Assembly: GCA_009840005.1 (NCBI GenBank)
Contig: VXOR01000047.1
Coordinates: 62,001 to 126,000, forward strand
DNA: 64,000 nucleotides
Source: Gemmatimonadota bacterium
GTDB taxonomy: Bacteria; Latescibacterota; UBA2968; UBA8231
Direction: 5' to 3'
A program made the translations under genes and the position numbers. Within the stretch, counting starts at the first letter, position 1, and each line of letters begins with the position of its first letter. The notes below the pieces were generated by a model. It did not search any database and was not told the DNA's origin. It saw nothing but the letters and a program-made list of their open reading frames with translations. Of this stretch, positions 17,493 through 27,231 are shown in pieces.

Positions 17493-17942
17493 ATGGCCTT
17501 ACAACTATTTTTTTGTCTCGCCCTGCTCCTCGGCTGCAATAGCGAAGCCGTAGACCAACGCTTCTCGCACCCAGCCCAGACTTTCCAGACCTACAAGTAC
17601 GCGCTAGAAAACAGCGACTTTGACCTGCTTTGGGAATGTTTCAGTTCTTCACAAGTGGAGGGCGAGGATCGTCAGAGCTTTGTCGAACGGTGGCGGCGAA
17701 AGACGCCTGCCGAGATCAAGGCTCAACTGCGACGAGAAATCGCCGAAGAGCGCATCATCAACGAACGCATTGGTTACTTACTCTTCGATTCCTCTACGCT
17801 AGGCGATGAGCGCGTATCGCCATTTTTTTATTTTCTTCGAGATTCCAATGGTTGGAAAATTACCTCCCACCTAGACAGCACCTTCCACCAAGAGTTAGAG
17901 CAAGCCATTGAGCGCGGCGAGTACAAACTGCCCGACTTCTAA
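17493..17942 (+). CDS. predicted small lipoprotein
   Basis: 149 aa from the ATG at 17493: MALQLFFCLALLLGCNSEAV is a lipoprotein signal with lipobox LLLGC. The mature part is alpha/beta with FQTYKYALENSDFDLLWECF, similar in style to small DUF4878/SnoaL-like lipoprotein domains, though I cannot name the family. An upstream in-frame TTG at 17400 would place the lipobox internally, so it is rejected. It lies 90 bp after the second DUF151 gene. Confidence 0.65.
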   Translation: MALQLFFCLALLLGCNSEAVDQRFSHPAQTFQTYKYALENSDFDLLWECFSSSQVEGEDRQSFVERWRRKTPAEIKAQLRREIAEERIINERIGYLLFDSSTLGDERVSPFFYFLRDSNGWKITSHLDSTFHQELEQAIERGEYKLPDF

Positions 17943-17968
17943 CTCTTTCCTTCCCATTAACTCTCTCC

Positions 17969-18502
17969 TCATCTAGGCGGCTCTAAGTTCCAAGTCCCTA
18001 TAATGCCCATTATCATATCCCACTGCTTGTCGTCCATCGCCTCTACCAGAGCGAGCAGGCGCAACACATCGCGCTCCTTCTGTTTCTTGCGCGCCCGGGC
18101 AACAGTCTCTAACCACGGTTGATCCCCAAGCAGAGCCAAAATTTCTGGCTTCGATAGTATCCCCAAGAGGGCTGGGTCCAACGGCTCTTCGCTAGACAGG
18201 AGCTTGTTGACGACTGGGTCCGACAGCGAGCGCATCATCTTGCCATAGAGCGCACGTCCTTCCTCCGAACTCGCCTTGGCCTCATAAGCAGCTATCAACA
18301 CTGTGTTAGAGTCGAGTTCCAAAACCTCGGCCAACTTGAGACACACTTCGTCGGAAGGAACCTTATCCCCTTTCTCAATTTGTCCTATATAGGTTGCCCA
18401 TACGCCCTTGGGCCTTCGCGTCGTCACGAGTTGTTCGGCCAATCCCTGCTGGCTCAGGTGGGCTTGTAGCCGGGCCTCCTTGACCATTTCTGCAAACTGC
18501 AT
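17969..18502 (-). CDS. XRE-family helix-turn-helix protein
   Basis: 177 aa from the ATG at 18502, which has AGAGGGA eight bases upstream; an ATG six codons earlier (18520) has no ribosome site. An N-terminal HTH_3 domain (about residues 4-65, ARLQAHLSQQGLAEQLVTTR to LKLAEVLELDSNTVL) is followed by a helical tail of unknown role. It is transcribed away from the small RNA gene at 18647, with about 110 bp between them, so it might regulate that RNA or itself; no operator could be identified. Confidence 0.8.
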   Translation of the reverse strand: MQFAEMVKEARLQAHLSQQGLAEQLVTTRRPKGVWATYIGQIEKGDKVPSDEVCLKLAEVLELDSNTVLIAAYEAKASSEEGRALYGKMMRSLSDPVVNKLLSSEEPLDPALLGILSKPEILALLGDQPWLETVARARKKQKERDVLRLLALVEAMDDKQWDMIMGIIGTWNLEPPR

Positions 18503-18610
18503 TTGCGATCCCTCTGACATTATTTTTAACCACCATCTCTGTCAAAGATACGCACACACTTGTAAGTGTGCAAGGCTCCGTTATCATTTTCCATGTCTGT
18601 GCTTTTCTGC

Positions 18611-18639
18611 TTGACAACACAATCTAGCGTGTGTATTTT
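18611..18639 (+). promoter_or_regulatory. strong sigma-70-type promoter for the small RNA
   Basis: TTGACA (18611-18616), exactly 17 bases of spacer, then TATTTT (18634-18639). Seven bases downstream the predicted start falls at about 18647, just before the first strand of the RNA closing stem. Confidence 0.7.
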
Positions 18640-18646
18640 TGTTCCT

Positions 18647-18817
18647 AAATAGAGTGTGGTGGTCCGCTAGCGTGGCTAACGTCTTGAACCGCGAAGCTCG
18701 GATTTCCCTTTTTCGAGTCGTTGAGATCTTCAAAACTACCTCCCCACACCGCCTCGTTTGAGGATCTCATTTGCGTTTCAAGATCACACCTTCCGGCCGC
18801 CACACTCTTTATTTCAT
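18647..18817 (+). ncRNA. structured small RNA, 6S-like candidate
   Basis: About 170 nt between a consensus promoter and an intrinsic terminator, with no credible reading frame. The ends pair: AGAGTGTGGTGGTCCG (18651-18666) with CGGCCGCCACACTCT (18794-18808). Inside, TCTTGAA pairs with TTCAAGA, and GAGATCTTCAAAAC (18723-18736) pairs with GTTTGAGGATCTC. This gives one long rod with internal loops and an apical loop containing ACCTCCCC. Size, rod shape and autonomous transcription fit 6S RNA, which binds the sigma-70 holoenzyme, but I do not recognise a diagnostic conserved sequence. It is confident as an RNA gene and tentative as 6S. Confidence 0.65.
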
Positions 18818-18858
18818 AAGCAGCCCATTTTTAGATGGGCTGCTTTTTTATTTTTTTT
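18818..18858 (+). terminator. intrinsic terminator of the small RNA
   Basis: A perfect 11-bp stem AAGCAGCCCAT/ATGGGCTGCTT (18818-18828 and 18835-18845) with loop TTTTAG, followed by a long T-rich run. Confidence 0.9.
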
Positions 18859-18886
18859 AGCCTTTACGCCGGTTCCTTTATACACC

Positions 18887-20002
18887 ATGCGTATCTGTAT
18901 GGTCGCCTTCACCGACCTGAATTTCGACTACCGCATCTACCGAGAGGCTACCTCGCTGCGCCGCGCTGGTCACCAAGTCGTCATTGTCGCCTCCTCTTTC
19001 AACTCAGCCCCTCTCAAAGGATGGGACGATTTTGAAATCTATCCGATTCCGCTAGATCGGAGCCGCTCGCTACGCCGCCTCTATCCTTTGTTTTGGCAAC
19101 GGGCCTATCCCCTGCTCGTCGATACCCAGCCGGATGCTTATCACGCCCACGACCTAGACTCGCTGTGGCCAGCAGTGCGAGCTGCACAGCGACTAGAGCT
19201 GCCCATCGTCTATGACGCACACGAATTTTGGACCGAGCAGTCTTCACTGGTCACTCGGCCGCTGATGCGGTCTTGCTGGCGTTTGCTGGAGCAGCGGCTG
19301 ATAAGACGGGTAGATCGCGTCATAACCGTCAGCGGGTCTATCGCCCAATCGCTCAGGGAGCGTTACCGCCTTGACGAGGTCGTCGTTCTGCGCAATTTGC
19401 CGCTATTCCGCCATAAGGTCCAAAGCAACCTGATACGCGAAACACTGGACTTGCCCGATAATCGCCCCGTTGTTCTCTACCAAGGAGGATTTCTCACCGA
19501 AAATGGCTTGCGCGAGCAAATTGAGGCCGCCGCAGGGTTTGCCGCCGCCCTAGTTCTAATTGGGGATGGACCAAGTGAACAGGCCCTGCGGAACCAAGTT
19601 CGCGCTGCGGGCCTAGAGGACCGGGTCTATTTTATTCCTCGGGTGCCCTTTTACCAACTTCACAATTACACTTGCTCGGCCGACTTGGGGCTGTGTCTGA
19701 TCAAAGGCACGGGCAAGAGCTTCTATTACTCGCTGCCCAACAAGCTGTTCGAGTATATGATGGCCGGGCTACCGGTCTTAGCCAGCAACTTTCCTGAAAT
19801 GGAGCGCATCGTCCGCGAAACGCGTACCGGAACTACGGTCGATCCAACCAATATAGCAGCCATTCGAGAGCAGATCGCCGCTTTTTTGGACAATGCAGCG
19901 CAACGAGAGGCGTGCGCCAAGGCGAGTTTGCAGGCGGCACAACGCTATAACTGGGAACGAGAAGCCGCTCAACTCACCCAGCTTTACGAAGCCTTAACAT
20001 GA
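18887..20002 (+). CDS. glycosyltransferase family 4 protein
   Basis: 371 aa, GT-B fold. The N-terminal MRICMVAFTDLNFDYRIYRE and YHAHDLDSL fit the acceptor half; the C-terminal half has GDGPSEQALR and the sugar-nucleotide site FEYMMAGLPVLASNFPEM. The ATG at 18887 is used because the longer frame runs through the upstream terminator. It probably transfers a sugar in surface polysaccharide or glycolipid synthesis. A GT2 gene follows one base after its stop, so the two likely act in one pathway. Confidence 0.85.
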   Translation: MRICMVAFTDLNFDYRIYREATSLRRAGHQVVIVASSFNSAPLKGWDDFEIYPIPLDRSRSLRRLYPLFWQRAYPLLVDTQPDAYHAHDLDSLWPAVRAAQRLELPIVYDAHEFWTEQSSLVTRPLMRSCWRLLEQRLIRRVDRVITVSGSIAQSLRERYRLDEVVVLRNLPLFRHKVQSNLIRETLDLPDNRPVVLYQGGFLTENGLREQIEAAAGFAAALVLIGDGPSEQALRNQVRAAGLEDRVYFIPRVPFYQLHNYTCSADLGLCLIKGTGKSFYYSLPNKLFEYMMAGLPVLASNFPEMERIVRETRTGTTVDPTNIAAIREQIAAFLDNAAQREACAKASLQAAQRYNWEREAAQLTQLYEALT

Positions 20003-20003
20003 C

Positions 20004-20933
20004 ATGAGCGCCCCGCTGACGCTTAGCGTCGTAATACCTACCTATGACGAGCCTGAGCGCCTCGAAGCAGCACTTAAGAGCCTGTCGCAGCAAAATTACC
20101 CCCACGAAGCGACCCAAATCATCGTGGTGGACGATGCCTCCCCCCATTTGGATGCCGAGCGGCTACATGCGGCGATCGCGCCGTTAGAGTTGCGGCTACT
20201 CCGCAACGAACAGAATCAGGGGCGCGCCCGGGCGCGCAACGCCGCCCTGCGGGTCGCCAGCGGTGATATCGTCGTCTTTCTCGACAGCGACATGACCGTC
20301 GGCACCAATTTTCTCCGCGCCCATGCCCAACAGCATCAAAACCACGCGGAAGCCGTTTTTGTCGGCAATATCCGCTTTGCCAGTGAAATTCCCGCTACAT
20401 CCCTGACTCGCTATCTCGAAGGGAGGGGCGTTCACAGGGTTGACGAGGACAAGCCCATACCCTTCAACTGCTTTGTCACCGGCAACTCCTCGGTGCGCCG
20501 GTCATCCCTGCTGCGCGTGGGATTCTTCGATGAGGATCTCACGGCTTATGGCGGCGAAGATCTAGAATTGGGGTACCGCCTCCACTTGGCGGCTATTCCG
20601 ATTTACTATGCCCCTAAAGCCCTGTCACACCACAATCACTTGCGTTCGTTGGAGCCGCTTTGCCGCCTGATGCAGACCTACGGCAACAAATCAATCCCGA
20701 TCCTTTTAAACAAGTATCCCGAATTGGACGCCGTACTCCGGTTGGACTTTATCAGATCCGCTGCTTTTTCTCCTCGGCGGCTCGCGCTTCAGCTAGCCTT
20801 GTTGCCGCCGGTTCACTACCCAATTCGCTGGGTGACCCGCTGGCTTGTGAAAACTTACGTCCCGGATCTGTTTTTTAGCTACTTGTTCTGGTCCAGTCGC
20901 ACGCGGGGTTATATGCGTGCTCTAAACGAATAA
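20004..20933 (+). CDS. glycosyltransferase family 2 protein
   Basis: 309 aa, GT-A fold: SVVIPTYDEPERLEAALKSL at the start, nucleotide-binding VVDDASPH, metal-binding FLDSDMTV (DXD), and the acceptor-site motif GGEDLELGYRL. A C-terminal hydrophobic, positively charged stretch may contact the membrane. It starts one base after the GT4 stop. Substrate is unknown. Confidence 0.87.
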   Translation: MSAPLTLSVVIPTYDEPERLEAALKSLSQQNYPHEATQIIVVDDASPHLDAERLHAAIAPLELRLLRNEQNQGRARARNAALRVASGDIVVFLDSDMTVGTNFLRAHAQQHQNHAEAVFVGNIRFASEIPATSLTRYLEGRGVHRVDEDKPIPFNCFVTGNSSVRRSSLLRVGFFDEDLTAYGGEDLELGYRLHLAAIPIYYAPKALSHHNHLRSLEPLCRLMQTYGNKSIPILLNKYPELDAVLRLDFIRSAAFSPRRLALQLALLPPVHYPIRWVTRWLVKTYVPDLFFSYLFWSSRTRGYMRALNE

Positions 20934-20958
20934 AGAATAACGACTTATATTAAGTCTT

Positions 20959-21765
20959 ATGAGTACGCACTATCCCCGCTTCTCCCAAGTTCTCCGCGTA
21001 GCGCTACCTGCGCTCCTGCTGGCCCACTTCATAGTTTGGCCCATCGTCGGCCTCCTGTCCCTACATGCTGGTATTATTGCCGCCGAATGTACCCTTCTGT
21101 GGTTTGTGGCCCTTTATATTCGCCGGCATCGCCTAATTGCCGAAGACCTGCTTCTGTTCAACGCCACACCGCCTGCGTCCCTGTTGCTGACAATCCCGGC
21201 GACTATTTGCTGTAGCCTCGTAATCGCCGAACTCGACTTGTATCTGGCCTATCTCCTCGGCCTGATAGACCTGTCCATGCCGCTGTCTTTTCAGAAAAAC
21301 CTGCTGGAGATTCAGATTGTCCGCGGACTAGCGGAGATCCCGAAGGGACTGATAACACTAGTGCTGGTACCTGTGCTTTGCGAAGAGCCCCTCTTCCGCG
21401 GACTTGTGTTCACGAGTCTTTGCGCTCACTATGGGCCACGCTGGGCGCTAGGCGGTTCGGCCCTGCTGTTTGCCATTTCTCACTTCAACCCTTGGCAAAT
21501 GATCCCCCTCCTCCTCTTTGGGCTCTTCCTCGGCGCTTTAGTTTACTGGACTCACAGCATCTATCCTGCTATGCTCGCCCACGCGGTCAACAACTTGACT
21601 TCGATAACTGGGATCAACTTGCGCACTTACTTAGGCATAGATGGCCTCGGTCCCTCCCAACATCTCCCCATGCCTTTGATCCTGCTTGCCGGCCTACTTC
21701 TTCTTGCCGGTCTCCTGCTTCTCAGCCGCCAACCCACCATTATGCCGCTGTTGACTAGGAGGTAA
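20959..21765 (+). CDS. CPBP-family intramembrane metalloprotease
   Basis: 268 aa with about seven hydrophobic helices. The CPBP/CAAX protease motifs are present: E142-E143-xxx-R147 (CEEPLFRGLV), H175 (SHFNPWQ) and H208 (MLAHAVNN). Members cleave membrane-embedded substrates or process peptides; the target here is unknown. Near the C-terminus an 18-bp tandem duplication (21685-21702 and 21703-21720) encodes LAGLLL twice in the last helix. Confidence 0.85.
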   Translation: MSTHYPRFSQVLRVALPALLLAHFIVWPIVGLLSLHAGIIAAECTLLWFVALYIRRHRLIAEDLLLFNATPPASLLLTIPATICCSLVIAELDLYLAYLLGLIDLSMPLSFQKNLLEIQIVRGLAEIPKGLITLVLVPVLCEEPLFRGLVFTSLCAHYGPRWALGGSALLFAISHFNPWQMIPLLLFGLFLGALVYWTHSIYPAMLAHAVNNLTSITGINLRTYLGIDGLGPSQHLPMPLILLAGLLLLAGLLLLSRQPTIMPLLTRR

Positions 21766-21836
21766 TTAGCTCCGCCCGATTACAACTGATCTGTTGGGGG
21801 AGAGGCAGTTACGTAGAAAAACGTTCCCTAATTAAA

Positions 21837-22706
21837 TCAGCTTAGTACCTTCGCTACCGTTTCCCCAATTTCCGCCGGACTCTCACAGATGTGAATCCCT
21901 GCTTCCCGCATCGCCGCCATTTTGTCCTCGGCCGTTCCCTTACCGCCTGAAATAATAGCTCCTGCATGTCCCATCCGCCGCCCTGGAGGTGCCGTGCGCC
22001 CCGCGATAAAGCCAATGACGGGCTTGTCGTAGCATTCTTTGATATAGGCGGCCGCTTCCTCTTCAGCCGTGCCGCCAATCTCGCCGATCATCACGATCAC
22101 ATCGGTCTCAGAGTCGTCCTTAAAGAGAGCCAGCGCGTCCACGAAGCGAGTACCGATGATTGGGTCGCCGCCAATGCCGATGGCTGTGGACTGGCCTAGG
22201 CCCCGCTCAGTGAGCTGCCCCACGGCTTCATAGGTCAGCGTTCCGCTGCGGGAGATAATCCCCACGCGACCTAGCTGGTGAATAAAACCGGGCATAATGC
22301 CGATTTTGCACTTCCCCGGCGAGATGACGCCAGGGCAATTAGGCCCGATCAGCCGAGTAGAGCGCGCTTGGACATAATGGTAGGCTTTAACCATGTCACT
22401 TACGGGGATGTTCTCGGTGATACAGATGACTAGCTCTATACCGGCATCGGCCGCTTCCATGATGGCGTCGGCGGCAAAGGGGGCTGGTACAAAGATGATT
22501 GAAGCATTGGCACCTGTGGCCTCAACGCCTTCGGCGACCGTGTCAAACACCGGAACGCCTTCAAATTCTTGGCCGCCTTTGCCAGGTGTTGCTCCCCCGA
22601 CCACTTTCGTGCCGTACTCCAGCATTTGTCGCGTGTGAAATGATCCTTCCGACCCTGTAATTGCCTGTACAAAGACTTTGGTGTTTTCGTCGATTAAAAC
22701 GCTCAT
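21837..22706 (-). CDS. sucD: succinate-CoA ligase alpha subunit
   Basis: 289 aa, full length. The N-terminal CoA-binding Rossmann fold has [21 protein letters not shown], and the active phosphohistidine is H247 in [14 protein letters not shown]. It catalyses succinyl-CoA + NDP/Pi to succinate + NTP in the TCA cycle with SucC. It lies 13 bp downstream of sucC in one operon. No clear terminator was found in the 71 bp after it. Confidence 0.95.
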   Translation of the reverse strand: MSVLIDENTKVFVQAITGSEGSFHTRQMLEYGTKVVGGATPGKGGQEFEGVPVFDTVAEGVEATGANASIIFVPAPFAADAIMEAADAGIELVICITENIPVSDMVKAYHYVQARSTRLIGPNCPGVISPGKCKIGIMPGFIHQLGRVGIISRSGTLTYEAVGQLTERGLGQSTAIGIGGDPIIGTRFVDALALFKDDSETDVIVMIGEIGGTAEEEAAAYIKECYDKPVIGFIAGRTAPPGRRMGHAGAIISGGKGTAEDKMAAMREAGIHICESPAEIGETVAKVLS

Positions 22707-22719
22707 CCCTGTATTCCTC

Positions 22720-23877
22720 TTACTGAATAGTCGCCTTGACCATCGCCGCCGCGTCTTTCAACCCCTGCCCAACGGCAAAGTCCATATCGGAATTTTCCAG
22801 CATCTCGGCGGCCATATCTGCGTTAGTCCCAGCCAGCCGCACGACGACCGGCACGTTGACTTCAATGTTTTTGCGCGCCTCAATCACGCCGGCGGCCACG
22901 CGGTCGCAGCGCACAATGCCGCCGAAGATGTTGATGAGAATGGCCTTTACATTCGGGTCGGAAAGCAAAATACGGAAGCCATTTTCCACGGTTTCAGCAC
23001 TGGCACCCCCGCCTACGTCCAAGAAATTGGCTGGCTCAGCACCGGACAGCTTGATAATGTCCATAGTGGCCATTGCCAGTCCAGCACCGTTGACCATACA
23101 ACCGATATTGCCGTCGAGCTTGATATAGTTCAAATCGTATTTGGCGGCTTCGACCTCTAACTCTTCCTCTTCATCCAAGTCGCGCATTTCCGCTAAGTCG
23201 GGGTGGCGGAAGAGTGCGTTGTCGTCCAAGTCTATTTTGGCATCCAGCGCCAAAAGCTGCCCATCGGCGGTCGCCACCAAAGGATTGACTTCGACCAGTG
23301 AGCAATCGGCATCGACATAGGCTCTGTAGAGGCTAAGAATAAAACTGGCTGCTTGGCGCACCTGCTTGCCCTCGAAGCCAAGCCCAAAGGCTAGGCGCGT
23401 CGCTTGGAATGCCTGTAGCCCCACTGCGGGATCGACCGTTTCCTTGAGAATTTTCTCTGGGGTCTCTGCGGCGACCTCCTCGATCTCCATTCCGCCCTCT
23501 TGGCTGGCCATGACCACTATCTTGCATTGGGCCCGGTCGAGCGTGATGCCCAGATAAAGCTCGCGTTCTATATCCGAGGCTTTCTCCACGAGGACTTGCT
23601 TGACCTTTTGGCCTTCAGGGCCAGTCTGGTGGGTGACGAGCTGCATGCCGAGAATCTCGCTGGCCGCTTGGCGCGCCTCTTCGGGGTTAGCGGCCAGTTT
23701 GACGCCTCCGCCCTTGCCCCGACCTCCGGCGTGGATTTGGGCCTTAATTACGACTTTTCCCCCCAGTTCGGAGGCCATCCGTTCGGCTTGATCTGCTGTC
23801 GTGGCCACGTGGCCGCTCGGTACGGCGACTTGGTACTGGCGCAAAATTTCTTTGGCTTGATATTCGTGAATTTTCAT
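22720..23877 (-). CDS. sucC: succinate-CoA ligase beta subunit
   Basis: 385 aa with N-terminal [23 protein letters not shown]-grasp domain ([20 protein letters not shown]), EVNPLV metal/nucleotide residues and the C-terminal flavodoxin-like CoA-ligase domain ([19 protein letters not shown]). It binds nucleotide and partners SucD. First gene of the sucCD pair; the 169 bp upstream is shared with the divergent epimerase gene. Confidence 0.95.
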   Translation of the reverse strand: MKIHEYQAKEILRQYQVAVPSGHVATTADQAERMASELGGKVVIKAQIHAGGRGKGGGVKLAANPEEARQAASEILGMQLVTHQTGPEGQKVKQVLVEKASDIERELYLGITLDRAQCKIVVMASQEGGMEIEEVAAETPEKILKETVDPAVGLQAFQATRLAFGLGFEGKQVRQAASFILSLYRAYVDADCSLVEVNPLVATADGQLLALDAKIDLDDNALFRHPDLAEMRDLDEEEELEVEAAKYDLNYIKLDGNIGCMVNGAGLAMATMDIIKLSGAEPANFLDVGGGASAETVENGFRILLSDPNVKAILINIFGGIVRCDRVAAGVIEARKNIEVNVPVVVRLAGTNADMAAEMLENSDMDFAVGQGLKDAAAMVKATIQ

Positions 23878-24046
23878 GGGCGTTATCTATCTATTAGGTG
23901 AAATGAACGCAAAAGAGTATGAAAACCTTCCCCTACCAGCAAGGCGATCTAAGAAACGACCAGCACAAGTACCAAACTAGGGCTGTTGATCGTTGGGAAA
24001 GTCCCGTAATATTCAGGCATAGCCAAAGACTTTGAGGAGGTAGCCC

Positions 24047-24799
24047 GTGAAAATCTTGTTAGTCGGCGGGGCCGGCCACGTCGGCACCTGCACTACTCCC
24101 TACCTTAGACGCCATCACGACCTGCGCGTGTTGGACATCGCCAAGCCTCGGTACGAGGTAGAATACATCGAAGGCTCTATTGCCGACCCGGAGGCCCTCG
24201 CTCGTGCCCTAGAAGGAGTGGACGCCTTCATCAACATGACCATGAAGAGCGGCCAAGGCGGCCTCGACAAAGACCAAACCGAGGCTCAGATCGTCGATAA
24301 CTACGCGGTCAACTGTCTGGGACTGCATCTGCTCCTGTACACCGCTTGGAGGCTAGGGATCAAAAAAGGCGTTCACACCTCCACCATGAGCGCCCACTAC
24401 CGCGCCCGCTCCTATTATCCGTCCGAGGAGGAAGTACCACTTGATAGCCCTAGTGTGTACGGCTTCACTAAGGGGCTAGCCGAGGGCATTTGTCGCTATT
24501 TCGCCCGCCAATTTGACCTGAACTTGGCGATCCTGCGCATAACCGGTCCGCGCACCCGGGCGCAATTCACAGAACAAGCCCAAAATCCACCACACTACCC
24601 TCCCGGCAGTCTTTACTTTACCGACGAGGAAGATTTGGCTAAAGCCTATCTAGCCGCTTTAGACTACGTGTGCACAGGCCATGGCCGCTGCGATGCCTTC
24701 TTCATATCGGGCGACGCCGACCACCGCGAGATGAACATGTCCAAAGCACGAGCTGTTTTAGGCTGGGAGCCTAAATCGCATCTGATGCTGGAGGAGTGA
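24047..24799 (+). CDS. NAD-dependent epimerase/dehydratase (SDR superfamily)
   Basis: 250 aa beginning with the GTG at 24047 behind a near-perfect AGGAGG. The Rossmann glycine motif GGAGHVG is at residues 7-13, and the catalytic YxxxK is seen as YGFTKG. It is shorter than typical sugar-nucleotide epimerases (about 310-330 aa) and ends with a GWEPK motif near the C-terminus. Substrate cannot be assigned. It is an isolated plus-strand gene between two minus-strand operons. Confidence 0.75.
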   Translation: MKILLVGGAGHVGTCTTPYLRRHHDLRVLDIAKPRYEVEYIEGSIADPEALARALEGVDAFINMTMKSGQGGLDKDQTEAQIVDNYAVNCLGLHLLLYTAWRLGIKKGVHTSTMSAHYRARSYYPSEEEVPLDSPSVYGFTKGLAEGICRYFARQFDLNLAILRITGPRTRAQFTEQAQNPPHYPPGSLYFTDEEDLAKAYLAALDYVCTGHGRCDAFFISGDADHREMNMSKARAVLGWEPKSHLMLEE

Positions 24800-24885
24800 G
24801 AATCCCACGCGAATAATACGTGCCCAATGGCTGCAAATTTCTGAACGAGGTTTGCTGGATCCCCAATCACCTTAGGCGCAACGCC

Positions 24886-24919
24886 AAAAAAACAGGCCCA
24901 CCAGAATGGTTGGGCCTGT
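24886..24919 (-). terminator. intrinsic terminator of the rplU-rpmA operon
   Basis: On the minus strand ACAGGCCCA (24919-24911) pairs with TGGGCCTGT (24900-24892), followed by a run of T residues (24892-24886). It lies 45 bp after the rpmA stop. Confidence 0.9.
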
Positions 24920-24963
24920 CTCAATACTATGGATCAGTTCGCGTTGTGATTTAACGCATCTTC

Positions 24964-25218
24964 TTAGGCCGCGTAGACGCTCACCCGCTTGCCCTTCTTG
25001 CCAAAAGACTCAAACTGCACCTGCCCGTCAATGATGGCGAAGAGCGTGTCATCCCCGCCCTTCTTGACGTTGACGCCCGGATGAATGCGCGTCCCGCGCT
25101 GCCGCACTATAATCGTGCCGGCGCTGACCTTCTCTCCGCCAAAGCGCTTAACGCCTAGGCGCTGCGCATTGCTATCGCGCCCGTTTTTGGAACTACCGAC
25201 ACCCTTTTTATGAGCCAT
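24964..25218 (-). CDS. rpmA: 50S ribosomal protein L27
   Basis: 84 aa, [20 protein letters not shown] followed by [11 protein letters not shown] and [13 protein letters not shown], all hallmark L27 segments. L27 reaches the peptidyl-transferase centre. The N-terminus lacks the Firmicutes-type cleaved extension. It is 20 bp after rplU and ahead of a strong terminator. Confidence 0.97.
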   Translation of the reverse strand: MAHKKGVGSSKNGRDSNAQRLGVKRFGGEKVSAGTIIVRQRGTRIHPGVNVKKGGDDTLFAIIDGQVQFESFGKKGKRVSVYAA

Positions 25219-25238
25219 AATACCTAGTCCTTTCGCAC

Positions 25239-25556
25239 TTAGTTCGGAAGAACGATGTCCTCAACCCGAATCTCGGTGTAATCCTGGCGGTGGCCGGTGC
25301 GCCGCCGGTATTTCTTGCGCCGTTTCTTCTTGAAAACGACAATCTTGTCGCCGCGACCGTGGCCGATGACCGTCGCCGAAACACTGGCTCCCTCGACCGT
25401 GGGACTGCCAACCTTGGTCTCGTCGTCGCCGGAAACTAGCAGGACATCGGTAAATTCCTGAGTGCTGCCTTCTTCGGCCTGAAGCCGGGGCACGCGCAGA
25501 CGCTGACCTTTATCGACTTTGACCTGATGGCCGGCGATACTGACAACTGCATACAT
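25239..25556 (-). CDS. rplU: 50S ribosomal protein L21
   Basis: 105 aa from the ATG at 25556 ([20 protein letters not shown]), with AGGAG nine bases upstream; the longer open frame to 25589 has no ribosome site. The basic segment [17 protein letters not shown] is typical of L21. It binds 23S rRNA. It forms the usual rng-rplU-rpmA order. Confidence 0.97.
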   Translation of the reverse strand: MYAVVSIAGHQVKVDKGQRLRVPRLQAEEGSTQEFTDVLLVSGDDETKVGSPTVEGASVSATVIGHGRGDKIVVFKKKRRKKYRRRTGHRQDYTEIRVEDIVLPN

Positions 25557-25632
25557 GAATTGCACTCCTACGCTAAGACTACTTTGCAATCAATTAGAAA
25601 GCATTTAAAGATATGGGCCGGAATTTTTTCTG

Positions 25633-27156
25633 TCAAACCCTGAACTCGGCTGTCACATCTAGGCTGCGCTTAGTCGAAAAGAAGCGATAGTCTTGGGGCC
25701 CCAAAGTGGAATCAGTCTCTATCTGGAGGCGAGCTTTGGTCGCCTTGCGCAATGACTTGAGCCGTTCTTCGCGGTTTTCTAGCATATAGGTGGCCACCTC
25801 GGGATGGACCTTTAACACGTAGCGCCTTTCGCGGGTAGCGGCATAAGAACGCTGAAGCCAGCGTTCAATCCAAGTTAGGGTGGTGTCTGGCCCCATAATC
25901 CGGCCCGTGCCGCTGCAAATGGGGCAAGGTTCGCTATGAGTGTGCAAAAGGTTTGGCCGGACGCGCTGGCGCGTCATTTCGACCAAGCCAAACTCGCTGA
26001 TGTGTGGGCTGATCGAGACCTTCGCCCGATCCCGTTTGAATTCATCGACCAAGCAGTCAACGACCTTTTTGCGGTTGCGCTCCTCGTTCATATCGATAAA
26101 GTCGATGACGATAATACCGCCAATGTCGCGGAGCTTGAGCTGGCGGGCAATCTCACGAGCTGCCCTCAGATTGGTATTGAGATTGTTTTCCTCCTGATCG
26201 TCGGAGCCGAGGTAACGGGCTGAATTCACGTCGATAAAGGTCCCTGCTTCAGCGTAGTCGATGACCAAGGCTCCACCGCGGCGCAACCACACGGTGCGGT
26301 TGGTCGCCTTCTCGATATCTTCCTCAATGTTGAAGGCATCGAAAATGGGCCGACGATCCCGGTAAAGCTCCACCCTTTGGCGCAATTTAGGCGAAACTTG
26401 GCGCAAATAAGCCGTGATCTCCTTGTACAGCTCTTTGCTATCGACGACTAGTCGTTCCACATTGTCGGTGAACAGGTCGCGTATTATGCTGGAGGTCATG
26501 CCCATTTCCTTGTACACCAAGGCGGGTGCCTCGACCTTTCTGCTCGTCTTGATCAGACGCTCGTGGTTTTTCACTAGCTGCTTCATATCGCGTTTGAACT
26601 CGCGATCACTCTGCCCCTGTCCTTCGGTGCGCACGATTACCGAGTAGCCCTCGGGTTTGATCTTAAATACCAGATCTCTCAGTCTTTTGCGTTCGTTCCG
26701 ACTGATGATCTTGCGGGAGACACCAACCCAGTTGTCGCCCGGAACCAGCACCATAAAACGACCCGGAAGCGATAGCTGAGTCGTCACACGGGCACCTTTG
26801 GTGCCGATAGGCTCTTTGGTGATTTGCACCAGCACCTGTTCGCCCTTCTTGATCAGGTTTTGGATACTAGGATAACCGCGATGGCGAGTGCGGTGCCCGT
26901 TGCGCGCCCCATCGGTCTCTCCTCTATCCGCTTCTACCATATCGCGCACTTGGAGGAACGCGGTGCGGTCATGGCCTATCTCGACAAAGGCGGCCTGTAA
27001 CCCAGGCAAAACGGCCGTTACAATCCCTTTGTGTATATCCCCTACCGTCCGCTCGTTTTCGGGTCTTTCGATCCAGACTTCAGCTAGACGCCCGTCTTCC
27101 AAGATGGCAATACGGGATTCGTGAATGCCTTGGTTGATAAAAATTTCTGTTTGCAC
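25633..27156 (-). CDS. rng: ribonuclease G/E family endoribonuclease
   Basis: 507 aa, starting at a GTG (27156) with AGGA six bases upstream. An S1-like RNA-binding segment (GIVTAVLPGLQAAFVEIG) is followed by the RNase H-like/DNase I-like catalytic core (VIDFIDM with acidic metal ligands, FIDVNSARY). The zinc-link type PCPICSGTGRI follows. Size matches RNase G and not the long RNase E; it should process rRNA and turn over mRNA. It directly precedes rplU. Confidence 0.93.
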   Translation of the reverse strand: MQTEIFINQGIHESRIAILEDGRLAEVWIERPENERTVGDIHKGIVTAVLPGLQAAFVEIGHDRTAFLQVRDMVEADRGETDGARNGHRTRHRGYPSIQNLIKKGEQVLVQITKEPIGTKGARVTTQLSLPGRFMVLVPGDNWVGVSRKIISRNERKRLRDLVFKIKPEGYSVIVRTEGQGQSDREFKRDMKQLVKNHERLIKTSRKVEAPALVYKEMGMTSSIIRDLFTDNVERLVVDSKELYKEITAYLRQVSPKLRQRVELYRDRRPIFDAFNIEEDIEKATNRTVWLRRGGALVIDYAEAGTFIDVNSARYLGSDDQEENNLNTNLRAAREIARQLKLRDIGGIIVIDFIDMNEERNRKKVVDCLVDEFKRDRAKVSISPHISEFGLVEMTRQRVRPNLLHTHSEPCPICSGTGRIMGPDTTLTWIERWLQRSYAATRERRYVLKVHPEVATYMLENREERLKSLRKATKARLQIETDSTLGPQDYRFFSTKRSLDVTAEFRV

Positions 27157-27231
27157 GATCTGTCCTCACGCTTAGTAGTCATAATAGTTAGTATATAGTA
27201 TCGGCGATTTCAAAGCCCTGCTTATCGCCGT

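Noticed and set aside
18647..18817. SRP RNA, tmRNA or RNase P RNA as identity for the small RNA
   Set aside because: None of the conserved elements (SRP GNAR-tetraloop/GGAAG region, tmRNA tRNA-like ends, RNase P P4 motifs) is visible; size fits 6S better.
18758..18886. N-terminal extension of the GT4 glycosyltransferase
   Set aside because: It would run through the small RNA and its terminator; the ATG at 18887 starts exactly at the conserved GT4 N-terminus.
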